In this document: piece by piece, positions 12,634 to 23,165 of the stretch
Layout: every line of letters begins with the position of its first letter
Position numbering within the stretch: the first letter of the stretch is position 1
DNA from: Kingdonia uniflora
Taxonomy: Eukaryota; Streptophyta; Magnoliopsida; Ranunculales; Circaeasteraceae
Assembly (NCBI GenBank): GCA_014058105.1
Contig: JACGCM010002568.1
Location: 248,001 to 312,000, forward strand
Length of the DNA: 64,000 nucleotides
Direction of reading: 5' to 3'
Program-made: the position numbers and the translations under genes
Notes under the pieces: generated by a model
The model's database searches: none
What the model was told of the DNA's origin: nothing
What the model saw: only the letters and a program-made list of their open reading frames with translations

Positions 12634-13935
12634 ACCGCAACTGGCAGACCTGATTTAGTTGTACGTGTATTCGAATTAAAACGACGTGCCCTAATGAAGG
12701 AAAAAAAAAAAAAAAAAAAAGCAAAGTATTCGGTCCAGTGGAAGCATATGTTTATACAATTGAGTTTTAAAAAAATGATTACCCCACATGCATGCCCTTT
12801 TCTTTCTCCAACAATCACACAAAATTCGCAACCGCGACCAGGTTGACAAAATCATATCAGCTGAATTTCCCGATGAAAGCATTGATCCAACTCTATACCA
12901 GACTATCAAAAGATGTATGATACATGGACCTTGTGAAACTCGAAATCCACGGATGGCTTTTATGGAAAATGCACAAAAAGATATCCAGGGATCTATACAA
13001 AAACTACAACAATGGACACGAATAGGTATCATGTCTATCGTCGTCGTGAAACAGACACAGTTCATTGTTTGGCGAATGGACAATAGGTCGATAACAGAGA
13101 CGTGGTTCCTCATAATCCATACTTAACAAGGATGTTTGACTGCTATATCAATGTCGAACTATGTGCAGGAGTTCAATGCGTCAAATATATACACAAGTAT
13201 ATATACATGGGTCATGATCGCACTACGCTGGTATTTTATTCAGATGACGAGATTCAACAATACCTTGATGCAAGGTACATTGGTCCACCTGAAGCTGCAT
13301 GGCGTTTATTCGGGCATTTGTTACATGAAGAGAATCCTTTAGTAACCAGATTGGCGCTTCACTTACCCGGAATGTATAATGTGGTATACGACGAGAGGGA
13401 ATCAATTGAAAATGTAATTTCCAGAGCACAAGATCAAAAATTGACACTCATTGAGCTTTTCAAATATTGTGCGACACATAACACTGCAACAACCTACACT
13501 TATCAAGAGTTCCCAAAGTTCCATACTTGGCACGAGAAACCATGTATATGGCTTCCAAGAGTAGGACCAAATTCAATTGGCAGAATTTATTTTGTACCAC
13601 CAAATTTTGGGAAAAGATACTACCTACGCTTGCTTTTAACTGTCGTAGAAAGCCCACATTCTTTTGATCACTTACGGAATGTGAACCGAGTTTTGCACAA
13701 CATGTTTAAAGCAGCATGTGTTGCACTTAGATTACTTGAAGATGATAAAGAATGGATACAGTGTCTTGAAAATGCGGCTATTATGCAAACTGGGTACCAA
13801 TTGCGGAGACTTTTTGTTGTTATTCTTATCCATTGTTCTCCAATAGATCCAATGGGATTGTGGACAAAGTTTTCGATGAATATACGTGATGACTTGAATT
13901 TCAAACTTAGGACAAATTTGGAATTCAAAATCTGA
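12634..13935 (+). pseudogene. Helitron Rep (HUH endonuclease) domain remnant
   Basis: Rep relaxase-type endonucleases cut and join DNA for rolling-circle transposition. The two-histidine motif is readable as LPHMHALFF at about 12,779-12,805 (HMH at 12,785-12,793). The tyrosine motif is at 13,180-13,218 as VKYIHKYIYMGHD, keeping the spaced tyrosines but with Met where the family usually has Lys before GHD. After it the frame stays open to 13,935 with family-like EAAWRLFGHLLHEE, LALHLPGMYNVVY and GRIYFVPPNFGKRYYLRLLL. A 19-base A-tract near 12,702-12,720 and frame changes separate the HUH motif from the previous domain. Not functional as it stands. Confidence 0.83.
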
Positions 13936-13982
13936 CATAACATCAAATTACTGACTACGACCTATTTTTATTAGAACAAATC

Positions 13983-15507
13983 TTGCAAGAAGAAGGTAAG
14001 AGTCTCTTAGATTTTGACCGTGAATTGAAAAATATTGAAACCTGTAACCTTGAGAATATTGGAAAGCGGCTAATATGGGATCAAGAACATTTGACATCTG
14101 ATGCGCAACACATAGAATCTTTAAACAATGTTGAACTCAATAATGAACAGCGATACACTTATAATGCGGTTATTGATTCTGCTAGAAATGAAGTTGGGAG
14201 TGCATTTTTCTGGAACGGAGCTGCTGGTACAGGAATACAACTCTTTAGCAGCTACATGTCGTAATGAGAAGAAAATTGCAATATTAGTAGCATCATCAGG
14301 TATTGCATCATTACTACTAAATGAAGGTCGAACATCTCATTCAACTTTTAAGATACCCATAAAAATCTTAGATAATTCAATGTGTGGGTTTTCGAAGCAA
14401 TCAATACATGCAAAGTTATTGAAAAATACAAAGCTTATCATTTGGGATGAAGTTCCCATGCAACACAAATATTACGTGGAAGCAGTGGATCGATCTCATC
14501 AAGACGTTCTAGGAAATGGAAGACCATTTGGAAGAATAACTGTTGTTTTAGGAGGTGACTTTCGTCAAATTCTTCCAGTAGTACCAAAAGGTGTCAGTGA
14601 TGATATCGTTTCTGCTTCTTTGAGAAAATCGTATATTTGGGGACACGTACAAGTATTATCCTAATCGCAGAATATGCGACTAATCAACAGCAACTCTGAG
14701 AATGTCGCATTCGTACATACTTTATTGGAGGTGACCTAAATTTATCCTATCTAATAATATTTTTATTTTGGAAAAAAGATCTCTAATACACTTGCATTTA
14801 AAATATATGTAGATCGGATCTAATCCAAAAGAAACAGTTGAATTACCAAGTGCATTTAATAAATGTTCAAATCTAGATGAGCTAATATGTTCAGTTTACC
14901 CACATTTGGAATAAGTTACGACAGCCTCAACTACATACTTGACCGAGCGCACGATTCTATCAGCTTGTAATGAAGATGTTAACATCATCAACATTCAAGC
15001 TATGGCAAAATTTAAGGACAGGAGATTGTTTATCTTGCCGCTGACAAGTTATCAGAGGCAGACGCTGGTGATCGCACTGTCACAAATTGATATCCCCAAG
15101 AATATATGAACTTACTCGATCCTTCAGGTCTACCTCCGTTTAGACTAAGATTGAAAGTTGAGTGCCCAGTAATTTTATTGTGTAATCTCGCTCCAAAAGA
15201 CGGTTTATGCAATGGGACCAGATTAATGGTGGTGAGATGTTCTCCTAGATTAATCAAAACAAAGATTTTAATAGGATGTAAAGCCAGAAACTTGGTATTC
15301 ATACCAAGAATATCTCTAACTCCGACGTCTGACGATTTACCATTTTCTATGACAATGAAACAGTTCCCACTTCGACTAGCATTAGCAATGACCATCAACA
15401 AATCCGAAGTCAGTAAAATTTGTTGGGATCGATTTAACAACTTCTATTTTCAGTCATGGCCAATTATATGTGGCATTGCCAAGATGTACATCCCCGAAGA
15501 AAATTAG
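13983..15507 (+). pseudogene. Helitron PIF1-like helicase domain remnant
   Basis: This SF1 DNA helicase domain belongs to the Rep-Hel protein. The start [15 protein letters not shown] leads to a Walker A region (about 14,205-14,245) that reads FWNGAAGTG and then loses the expected Lys-Thr through a frameshift. Walker B is intact as LIIWDEVPM (14,434-14,460), and the motif [14 protein letters not shown] is at 14,551-14,592. After a gap with stops (14,665-15,100), a C-terminal part (15,106-15,507) shows [16 protein letters not shown] and LCNGTRLMV. The end resembles the LRLAFAMTINKSQGQ block but is frameshifted. The broken P-loop means it cannot hydrolyse ATP. Confidence 0.82.
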
Positions 15508-15510
15508 TGT

Positions 15511-16790
15511 ACTTTTGCCACTAGATGCTGCAAATGCAACAATAAACGTAGTTTATCCAGACGTTTTGTTGTAGGTAAATAACTTAACAATGACATGACA
15601 CACTACTGTGATGTTTACCTTTCATAAGTTCAAAATTCAATATGTTTTTTATAATGAGACTTATTTATATGGTTGACTAATCATTCTCCAAATTTAGGAG
15701 AATCTTTTCTGTAACTATGGAAGATGAAAATTAATGAAAAGTGTAGAGCAATCGTGGGAAGAATACAATAAACATGTAAGTATGGTACTTACATAATCAA
15801 ACATTTTATCACAATGTGGTTTCAATTATTACTAATATACTTCCTATTTTGTAGACAATCCTAAAACCACAAATTCAACAAACACCAGTGATATATTACC
15901 ATGACAATGGATTATCAAAGAAATACTTAAACGCCCGATGTCCACAACTTCGGAGTTATGTGACTATTAGTTGTTGCACTTTTGCGGGAGTTATACGAAA
16001 CATGATCCAAAAGATAAAAAATGAAGAACGTGAACTACGTCGAGCAAAGAATAACAAGCTATCAAAAGTGATTATTTATATCGTACACCAATTGCAATGT
16101 GAGGAGAAGCAAAAACTTCTTTGAATAAGAAAGAAAAGACAAGACGACTTTTGGAAATGAGAGAACCTTAATGTATTTCTATGACATGTATAACTCAAAA
16201 CTTATGTATATTTTGTATATATTTCAGAAGTTCATATGTAGAATTAAAAATTGATGTATAACCCAATTTTAATGATAATCGTATTGAACATTATTCCATA
16301 TTAATTTATTGTGATGTGATGTAATAAAAGGTGGAGAAACATTCTACGCTTCAAAACTATGCAGAAAGGAATGAATCAATGACAAAGAAAAGATGGAGAC
16401 AAACATCCATTAATGAGTTATGTCTAAATTAGTGTACATTTCTAATTATCAGCAAGTTCTATATGAAGGAAGTGGAAATAAAATCAGATATCGTCGACGA
16501 TGTCAACTACGTCGTACACCGTTGCCTATATCATGATCGTGTTGTGACTATGCTGAAAATCATTTGAGTACTATATGGAGATGTATTTCAATTATTTAGT
16601 ATCGTAAAATTTGTATACTCTTTTATAATACTAGCACAAATTATATCAAACTTATTTTATTTGTATTTTTTTCTGCATATTCTTAACTCTTTTCAAATAC
16701 AACATTCTTCTAAATAATTCCAATTACTTAGTGTATAACATAATATAGTAGCAATTAAAATTTATCAATATCAACGCTCAAAAATAGATA
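15511..16790. other. Helitron 3' non-coding region
   Basis: Mostly AT-rich. An open stretch at 15,888-16,124 (CPQLRSYVTISCCTFAG, then a basic NEERELRRAKNN tail) may be a further exon of the decayed Helitron gene, but I recognise no domain. No other gene seen. Confidence 0.4.
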
Positions 16791-16843
16791 GCGCCGAAGG
16801 CGCGTCGACGTAATTGCCCGTGCATCGTCACGGGCAGTACTAG
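16791..16843 (+). other. Helitron 3' terminus (hairpins plus CTAG)
   Basis: Small hairpin GCGCC-GAA-GGCGC, then the main hairpin TGCCCGTG/CACGGGCA with a six-base loop, then GTA and CTAG, with T as the next host base. This matches the canonical Helitron end (GC-rich hairpin a few bases before CTRR). Confidence 0.9.
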
Positions 16844-17780
16844 TCACATATAAGTGAGTCAATGTTCCTATACGAGGCACCTCTTTCCAAAAAAATTTAA
16901 AAAATATTTTCATTAAAAAAAAATCAAAATGAGTCCCCCAAGGGGTAGGTCCAATCAATAGGAATTTTTCAAAAAAAATTAGGCTCAACTTAACCAAATA
17001 TAGGGCTAATTATAGCCATTTTAGTGTCTGGACCGGTCTGACTCGGTCTGGGTCAAGGCTTGGACCGGGATGACATAGTCTGAACCGGTCTGACTTGGTC
17101 ACACGTGCACCACACGTGTCATACATGTACAAAGATTCGATGACGGCAAGGAATATTTCGAAAACCGGGAAGAATATTCCAGCGTCTGTCACATGCCACA
17201 CATGTCACGGCATGCCGCACGTGCCGCACACGTGTTAGGGCATGCCACGTCAGCGTGCCACACGTCCTTGACTCGTGTCACTGCTGACGTCACTATGGAT
17301 AAGGATAACGTCATAAATAAAAAAATATTTGTGAAAAAAAAATATTAAAATAAAATTTGATGACGTCAGCAACCAAAAAATGACATTTTTGGCCGCGAAA
17401 CTGCCTAGTTCAACGAGTTATTCCTAGCGATTGGGGCATCTCACAGAGGCATGGCATATATCGTTGGGAAGCTCTCGGAGTAGGCTATCCAATCGAAGTG
17501 GTCTTGCCTCCATTCGATCTCTACAAAGAAAATTATACACGTTTGAAAACAACTTTTTATCAAGGGTAAAAAAAATACTAAAAACCTTAGTTTTTAATTT
17601 GAAAAAAAATAGAGAAAAATAGGTTTTCGAAACATGTTTCTATTATATATTATAGATCTGAATATAGGTATAAAAAAAAACGTAAAATACCTCTTCTCCT
17701 GATCGCTTGGTTTCCGTGAAATCTCTTATTAGACGGAAAGATTTGTTATCCTCGTTCCTAGAGCTTGCGTGCTGATAACG
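16844..17780 (-). other. Copia 5' leader, distal part
   Basis: DNA between the Helitron end and the copia 5' LTR. It contains clustered CACGTG-like motifs and ACCGGTCTGAC repeats (17,020-17,280), and no gene. Its last bases read CGTTATCAGCACG on the minus strand beside the LTR (about 17,768-17,780), the likely primer-site region. Confidence 0.55.
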
Positions 17781-18042
17781 TGTTAGGATATGATGAATCT
17801 AAAGCAAAATAATACTAACGCATGAACAAGAGAGAAATAGAGAAAAAGATTTATTGATTATCATAAACGTGTTCTTTGTACATAGTACAGTGATATATAT
17901 AGACAACCTAGAAGGATTCCATATTCTACTCTAACTTTCCCCATAACCTTTTTGGGCCTATGGGTTTGCTAGAAGTCTGTATAGGACACCCCAACCCTCT
18001 TGGGTTCCTAGCTTGGGCTTGGACCCAACCCAACTCCTAACA
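17781..18042 (-). repeat. Copia 5' LTR
   Basis: About 262 bp, TGTTAGGATATG to CTCCTAACA. It is homologous to 1,042-1,293. The shared CATAAACGTGTTCT and GTACAGTGATATATATAGAC blocks make the pairing certain. Confidence 0.87.
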
Positions 18043-18185
18043 AAGAGATATATTGAAGAGTCCCATCTCTTGAGATAGGGAAAACTCTTAAAAAACGGAC
18101 CAAGTACACGTCACATTATTATTGGACGGAGGGACCACCAAAAAGAGGGACGGCAAACCGCGAGCACTATAAGGGCAATCGACTT

Positions 18186-18709
18186 TGTAATAGCCTATTT
18201 TCGTAGAGACTGAAAATAGTCTTACACCTTCGAAATATAGAGTAATATAGATAAACTAACAGCTATAAACACAAAGTTTAGCGTGGAAAACTTTTTAATA
18301 GGTAAAAAACCACGACTTCTCCTGAGGATTTTGAAAGAGAGAGTTGTTTATAGATTGCTAGCTATTACATAGAGAGGGAGATAGATGTCTCAGAGAATGC
18401 GTGTTGTGTTGTGTCTAAGAAGATGAGAAGATCCTTTTTATGTGTTCCTCTGCTCCTTTACATAGGTCTTATAATACGACCGTTATGAGCTTTAATGGGG
18501 GAGGTTGCAAACGTTACAACATAAAGTTTTGATGAGTCCTCATAATGGTCGAGTAACTGCTTAAGTAACTCTTGTAACCACTCCATAAATGTGCCACGTG
18601 TTTGTTGATGAGGTTGAATGTTGAGACCTGAGCTTGGGCTTCGGACCTTTAGTTGAGCTGAAGCTCGAATATCGTACTCAGTACGAGTATTTGGAAATAT
18701 GCCACTACA
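18186..18709 (-). repeat. 3' LTR of the three-LTR element
   Basis: 524 bp, nearly identical to 25,369-25,896. Its inner edge is followed on the plus strand by CGCCCCGTCTCAGCC, which reads as a purine-rich tract on the minus strand. Confidence 0.87.
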
Positions 18710-21230
18710 TCGCCCCGTCTCAGCCAATAGCACGAGAAACATCAGGGGCGAGTGGTGTTGGTTGAGAAACATCATTGACTGTTGACATCTGGGTTGAGGG
18801 CGAGAACTTATAATAGGCCACTATATCGCCTCGTCTCAGCCAAGAGCACGAGAAGCATCATAAGCGAGTGGTGTTGGTTGAGAAATATCTCTGACCTTTG
18901 GATATGTAACATGCATGGTTGGATTGGTTTGAACCAATGACCAATGTAAGAAAAACATTATAGTTGTATGAGATGTTTATCGGTTAAAAAGCTGGAATTA
19001 CCTATGCTTTTTAATTGTTGAATGTAGCATGTGCCCTCTGAATGGGCAAGAAGCTAGTATTATCTATGCTTCTGCCTTTGGACAATGTATGTGTTTGTGG
19101 GTGTAAAGCTAGCAACATTTACGCTTTAGCCTTTGAACTAGAAATGTGGTCGTCGGTATGAAGCTAGTGTATTATGATGATCTATTCTTCAACCTCGGAC
19201 TATGGTATTGGCTTTGTGTTCTCCGGCGTAAAGTTAGTATTGTGCTTTAACCTTTGGAAATAGAATGCGTCCTCTGGATGGACAAGAAGTTAGAAGCAAG
19301 TTGTATATATATTTTTGCCTTTGGATAATGTATTGGATAATGTATGCGTCCGTGGGTGTAAAGCTAATAATATCTATGTCATGGCTTCGGATATAGAGTG
19401 CTTATCGGTATCGAGCAAGTTCTACAGTTACTCGTGCTTTAGGTGGTCACCTCAGGCTAAGAGGTTCGTTATGGCCCCCGCCCTCGGATATTTAGCGGTA
19501 GCGAGCAAGTTCTACAGTTACTCATACTTTAGGCGGTCACCTCAGGCTAAGAGGTTCGTTATGGCCTCCGCCCTCGGATAAAGAGTGTCCTCAGCAAGTA
19601 TAGGCTAGTATTATTTATGCTTTAACCTTTGGATATAGATATCAATGAGAGTATAACTCTGATCAATTTGTCCGTAGGTTAAAAAGTATATATGCTTCTA
19701 ATTTCAGAAAATAGAGTATCGATTGAGAGCTAGTATGATCTTAGCTTTAATAATCGAATGTAGTTGAAATTGTAAGTTGTAAGATGAAAATACTTAGCTG
19801 GTAATTGAGTTGAAGCTGAGGTCGGACTCGCCTCGAGTATGAGTTTGAATACCGAGCTCGATAATAAGTCGCCTCGGGTATGTCTGAAGCTGGGTATTAT
19901 AACTAGTTCCATCTTTACAAGGCTGAGCAAGCAAAGTGTAACCAACTGTTGAATTCCAGCTGGGGTTGTACGAACTGTTGCTGTTGAATGTTTATGCACC
20001 AAAAGTTTCTGCAACTGAATATTGAGCTGCTTCGATAATAGTTGTTGTTACATTGATTCAAATGAATTGTCCGCACCACAAACCCCAAAACTAGAACAAA
20101 CAGTTCGACAAGTTTCTCTTAAGAGAGAAGTCTGTTGAAGTTCGTAAAACTGCGAACTGGATTGGAAATGGGCTGAGCAGCAAAGTCCTTCTTTGTTGGC
20201 GTTTAATGATGCCGAGTTCACCGAGGAGGATTGGAAATACGTGGTGTTGTTGCTATAAGATTTTGAATATGAATCTGAATCTGAATCCTGAGTCGCAGCA
20301 ACTACTTAATAGAGTTCGCCATTTGGTTCGAGTCTTTCATGCGGGTGAGACAATTCGAACTAGTTGTTGTTATGCAGGATATAATTGGACCTGCAAATTT
20401 GGGATTGGGTCTTCATGAACTGTTGATTCGACCTGCAAAAATCATCGCGACATTGCATTTGTGTTTCACGAACTATTGCAGAATCCTTTTTCTTTTCGTA
20501 GTGTAAGCTATAATTCGTGTTGGGGCTACACGAACTGTTGCTTTAAGAATGGATTCGAACTGCTGCTGTAAGACTGCCTTAACGAACCGTATAAAATTAG
20601 GTTTGCGAACTGTTGAACTGCTGCTGAAATCTGTGAATTCGAACTGCTGAATTCGAGTTGTGGCTGGCTGCATGAATGAATTCGAACTGTATAAAATGTT
20701 TGCGAACTATTGAACTGTTGGGTTTGCGAACTGTTGCTGTAACTGCTGCTGTAAGAGTGAAACTGTTGAATTCGAGCTGAATTCGAGCTTTGAACTGCTG
20801 GGTTTGCGAATTGTTGAACTGCTGCTGCCGAATTGTTCATACCCAGTCTCCTTGAGAGCACTAATGGAAGTGGAGAAAGGAGGTAACGCCATTACCGGTT
20901 CCAATCATAACATACTATTGAAAAACCCCAGATCCGTGAAGCCCGAAATCGAGGAAATTAGGGGTTTTGGAAACCCTATTTTAAGATCTGAAATGGAATG
21001 CGAGTGAGATGGTACTTCAGTCTTCTAATCTCCACTGGCTCAGGGGTGTCGTTCTCAACAAGAGAGAGTGACTTTGAGATGAAGGTGATAGAGTTTTGTG
21101 GAGAGAGAGTGAGAATAATTTTTGATTATCTGGTTTTGATTTGGGGAAGAAAATCAGGGAAGAGAAAACTCCAACATTTGAGCTCTGTGTCTTGTCCAGT
21201 TGGTCGGAGAACAATGAGTGTAATCTTCAT
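18710..21230 (-). repeat. Internal domain 1 of the three-LTR element
   Basis: No coding capacity found. The polypurine-adjacent block (CGTCTCAGCCAA.AGCACGAGA) is present twice (18,710 and about 18,826). At 18,960-19,300 a degenerate repeat of about 70 bp carries AAGCTAGTATT and GCCTTTGGA. At 19,400-19,580 a block of about 97 bp (GAGCAAGTTCTACAGTTACTC...) is duplicated. At 20,470-20,840 short GAACTGTTG / GAATTCGAACTGCTG words recur many times. Confidence 0.6.
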
Positions 21231-21249
21231 TCCCACAGACGGCGCCAAA
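21231..21249 (-). other. Primer binding site beside the middle LTR
   Basis: On the minus strand this reads TTTGGCGCCGTCTGTGGGA directly after the LTR end. TGGCGCC is the expected complement of a tRNA 3' end, in a configuration common to plant Ty3/gypsy-type elements. Confidence 0.75.
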
Positions 21250-21872
21250 TGTAATAACCTATTTTCGTATTGCACGAAGATAGCGTTTTACACCTTCGAA
21301 ATCTAGTATGTTTAGTTATGAACGGGAATCAAACAACACTAGATTTAGCGTGGAAAACCCTTGAATGGGTTAAAAACTACGACCTCTCATTAGGATTTTA
21401 GAAAGAGAGAGAGGTATATTTAGACTGCTAACTATTACAAAGAGAGAGAGGGAGAGAGATGTAGAAAAGATCTCTTAGAGGTTCCAGAGCAGCCTCCTCT
21501 AATTCGTAGCTATCTAGTCTTATTTATAGGTCTTATAATATGACCGTTATTGTTTTAATGAAGAACGTTACAATATGTGAACTTGATGAGTCTTCATAAT
21601 GGTCGAGTAACGGCTTGAGTAACTCTTCTTCCTTGTAACCGCTCCATAATGTGTCATAAATGCCCACGTGTTTGTTGACGAGGTCGAAGTACTGTAAATG
21701 TATCAGTTCGAAGTACTGTAGCAAGTCGAAGTTATTGCACAGTTCGGAGTACTGTAGCAGGTCGGATTAATGTAACAGTTCGGGTTAATGTAGCTGTTAC
21801 TATTCAAAGTACTGTGTTGTAGTAGTTTGAAGTTACTGTAGCAGGTCAGAGTATTGGAAATAAGTTACTACA
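21250..21872 (-). repeat. Middle LTR, divergent subfamily
   Basis: 623 bp, TGTAATAACC to GTTACTACA. It aligns with the outer LTRs (shared TTACACCTTCGAAAT, TTTAGCGTGGAAAA, GGTCTTATAATA, TGATGAGTC.TCATAATGGTCGAGTAAC) but is clearly more diverged and longer. It carries extra AGTACTGTAGCAGGTCG words at 21,685-21,850. A primer site abuts its left edge and a CGTCTCAGCC block its right edge, as for a complete LTR. Confidence 0.8.
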
Positions 21873-22140
21873 TTCGCCACGTCTCAGCCAATAGCACGAG
21901 ATGCATCAGAAGCGAGTGGTGTTGGTTGAGACATATCTTTGATTTTTGGATATGTAAATTGCATGGTTGAAACAACTGTTGTAAGAGAATGTATGATAGT
22001 GTATTAGAATGGATGATAATATGTGATAATGTAGTAGAATGGATGATCATGTATGATAATGTAGTAGAATAGATGATCATGTATAATAATGTAGTAGTAG
22101 AATGCATGTAGAATGCATGTAGTAAAATGCATGCTAGTAT

Positions 22141-23149
22141 GTATTGAATATTGCATAGCTGAATGGCGTCTCTACGAGATTGAACTGATTGACTCAATAA
22201 GCGACCCTCGAAGAGCGTGTATATTTGATGAGCTATGATGTAGATCCCAGTTACAGGTCGAGCTGAGCGACCGTGATGGGACATGTATTGAATATTGCAT
22301 AGCTGAATGGCGTATCTGCCAGATCAAATTTATTGACTCAATAAGTGACCCTCGGAGAGCGAGTATATTTTGATGAGCTATGATGTAGATCTTAGTTACA
22401 GGTCGAGCTGAGCGACCGTGATGAGACATGTATTAAATATTGCATAGCTAAATGGCGTCTCTGCCAGATCGAATTGATTGACTCAATAAACGACCCTCGG
22501 AGAGCGTATATATTTGAAGAGCTATGATGTAGATCCCAGTTACAGGTCGAGCTAAGCGACCGTGATGGGACATGTATTGAATATTGCATAGCTGAATGGC
22601 GTCTCTGCCAGATCGAATTGATTGACTCAATAAATGACCCTCGGAGAGCGTATATATTTGAAGAGCTATGATGTAGATCTCAGTTACAGGTCGAGCTGAG
22701 CGACCGTGATGAGACATGTATTGAATATTGCAAAGCTGAATGGCGTCTCTGCCAGATCGAATTGATTGACTCAATAAGCGACCCTCGGAGAGCGAGTATA
22801 TTTGATGAGCTATGAAGTAGATCTCAATTACAGGTCGAGTTGAGCAACCGTGATGGGACATGTATTGAATATTGCATAGCTGAATGGCGTATCTGCCAGA
22901 TCGAATTGATTGACTCAATAATCGACCCTCGGAGAGCGTATATATTAGAAAAGTTATGAAGTAGATCTCAGTTATAGGTCGAGCTGAGCGACCGTGATAG
23001 GACATGTATTGAATGTTGTATAGCTGAATGGCGTCTCTGCCAGATCGAATTGATTGACTCAATAATCGCCCTTCGGAGAGCGTGTATATTTGAAGAGCTA
23101 TGAAGTATATCCCAGTTACAGGTCGAGCTGAGCAACCATGATGGGACAT
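22141..23149 (-). repeat. 144-bp tandem repeat array (seven units)
   Basis: The motif GTATTGAATATTGCATAGCTG recurs with starts at 22,141, 22,285, 22,430, 22,574, 22,718, 22,862, 23,006 and 23,150, i.e. a period of 144 (once 145). Each unit also contains GATTGACTCAATAA, GACCCTCGGAGAGCG and CAGGTCGAGCTGAGC. Because 144 is divisible by three, one minus-strand frame stays open for 233 codons (22,448-23,149), giving a 48-residue repeat (MSHHGRSARPVTEIY...). There is no domain or start context suggesting a real protein. Confidence 0.92.
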
Positions 23150-23165
23150 GTATTGAATATTGCAT

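Larger units (their letters stand above)
6955..16843 (+). mobile_element. Helitron with degenerate Rep/helicase gene
   Basis: The 3' end is clear: an 8-bp stem hairpin (TGCCCGTG, loop CATCGT, CACGGGCA) at 16,815-16,836, three bases, then CTAG at 16,840-16,843 followed by T, as expected for insertion between A and T. A second small hairpin (GCGCC-GAA-GGCGC) sits just upstream. The interior contains Helitron-type Rep and PIF1-like helicase remnants on the same strand (about 10,600-15,510). The 5' end is unresolved. I place it near 6,955 (TCTCTCATTG), but a start near 7,121 is also possible. The element sits inside the leader of the copia element, so it inserted later. Confidence 0.85.
1042..18042 (-). 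mobile_element. Ty1/copia LTR retrotransposon, decayed, interrupted by a Helitron
   Basis: Two related direct repeats (1,042-1,293 and 17,781-18,042) both run from TG to CA. Inward of the left one lies a C-rich stretch (1,294-1,306) that reads as a polypurine tract on the minus strand. Inward of the right one lies CGTTATCAGCACG on the minus strand, a leader/primer-site sequence common in plant copia elements. The element therefore reads right to left. Outer flanks are GAGAG (1,037-1,041) and AAGAG (18,043-18,047), a 5-bp target duplication with one mismatch. Gag, integrase and RNase H remains lie at 1,527-6,014 in the expected copia order. About 9.9 kb of the 17 kb span is a Helitron inserted in the leader, so the original element was about 7 kb. 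Confidence 0.85.

Noticed and set aside
22141..23149. CRISPR-like regular repeats
   Set aside because: Units are contiguous with no unique spacers, in plant retrotransposon sequence. This is a tandem repeat.
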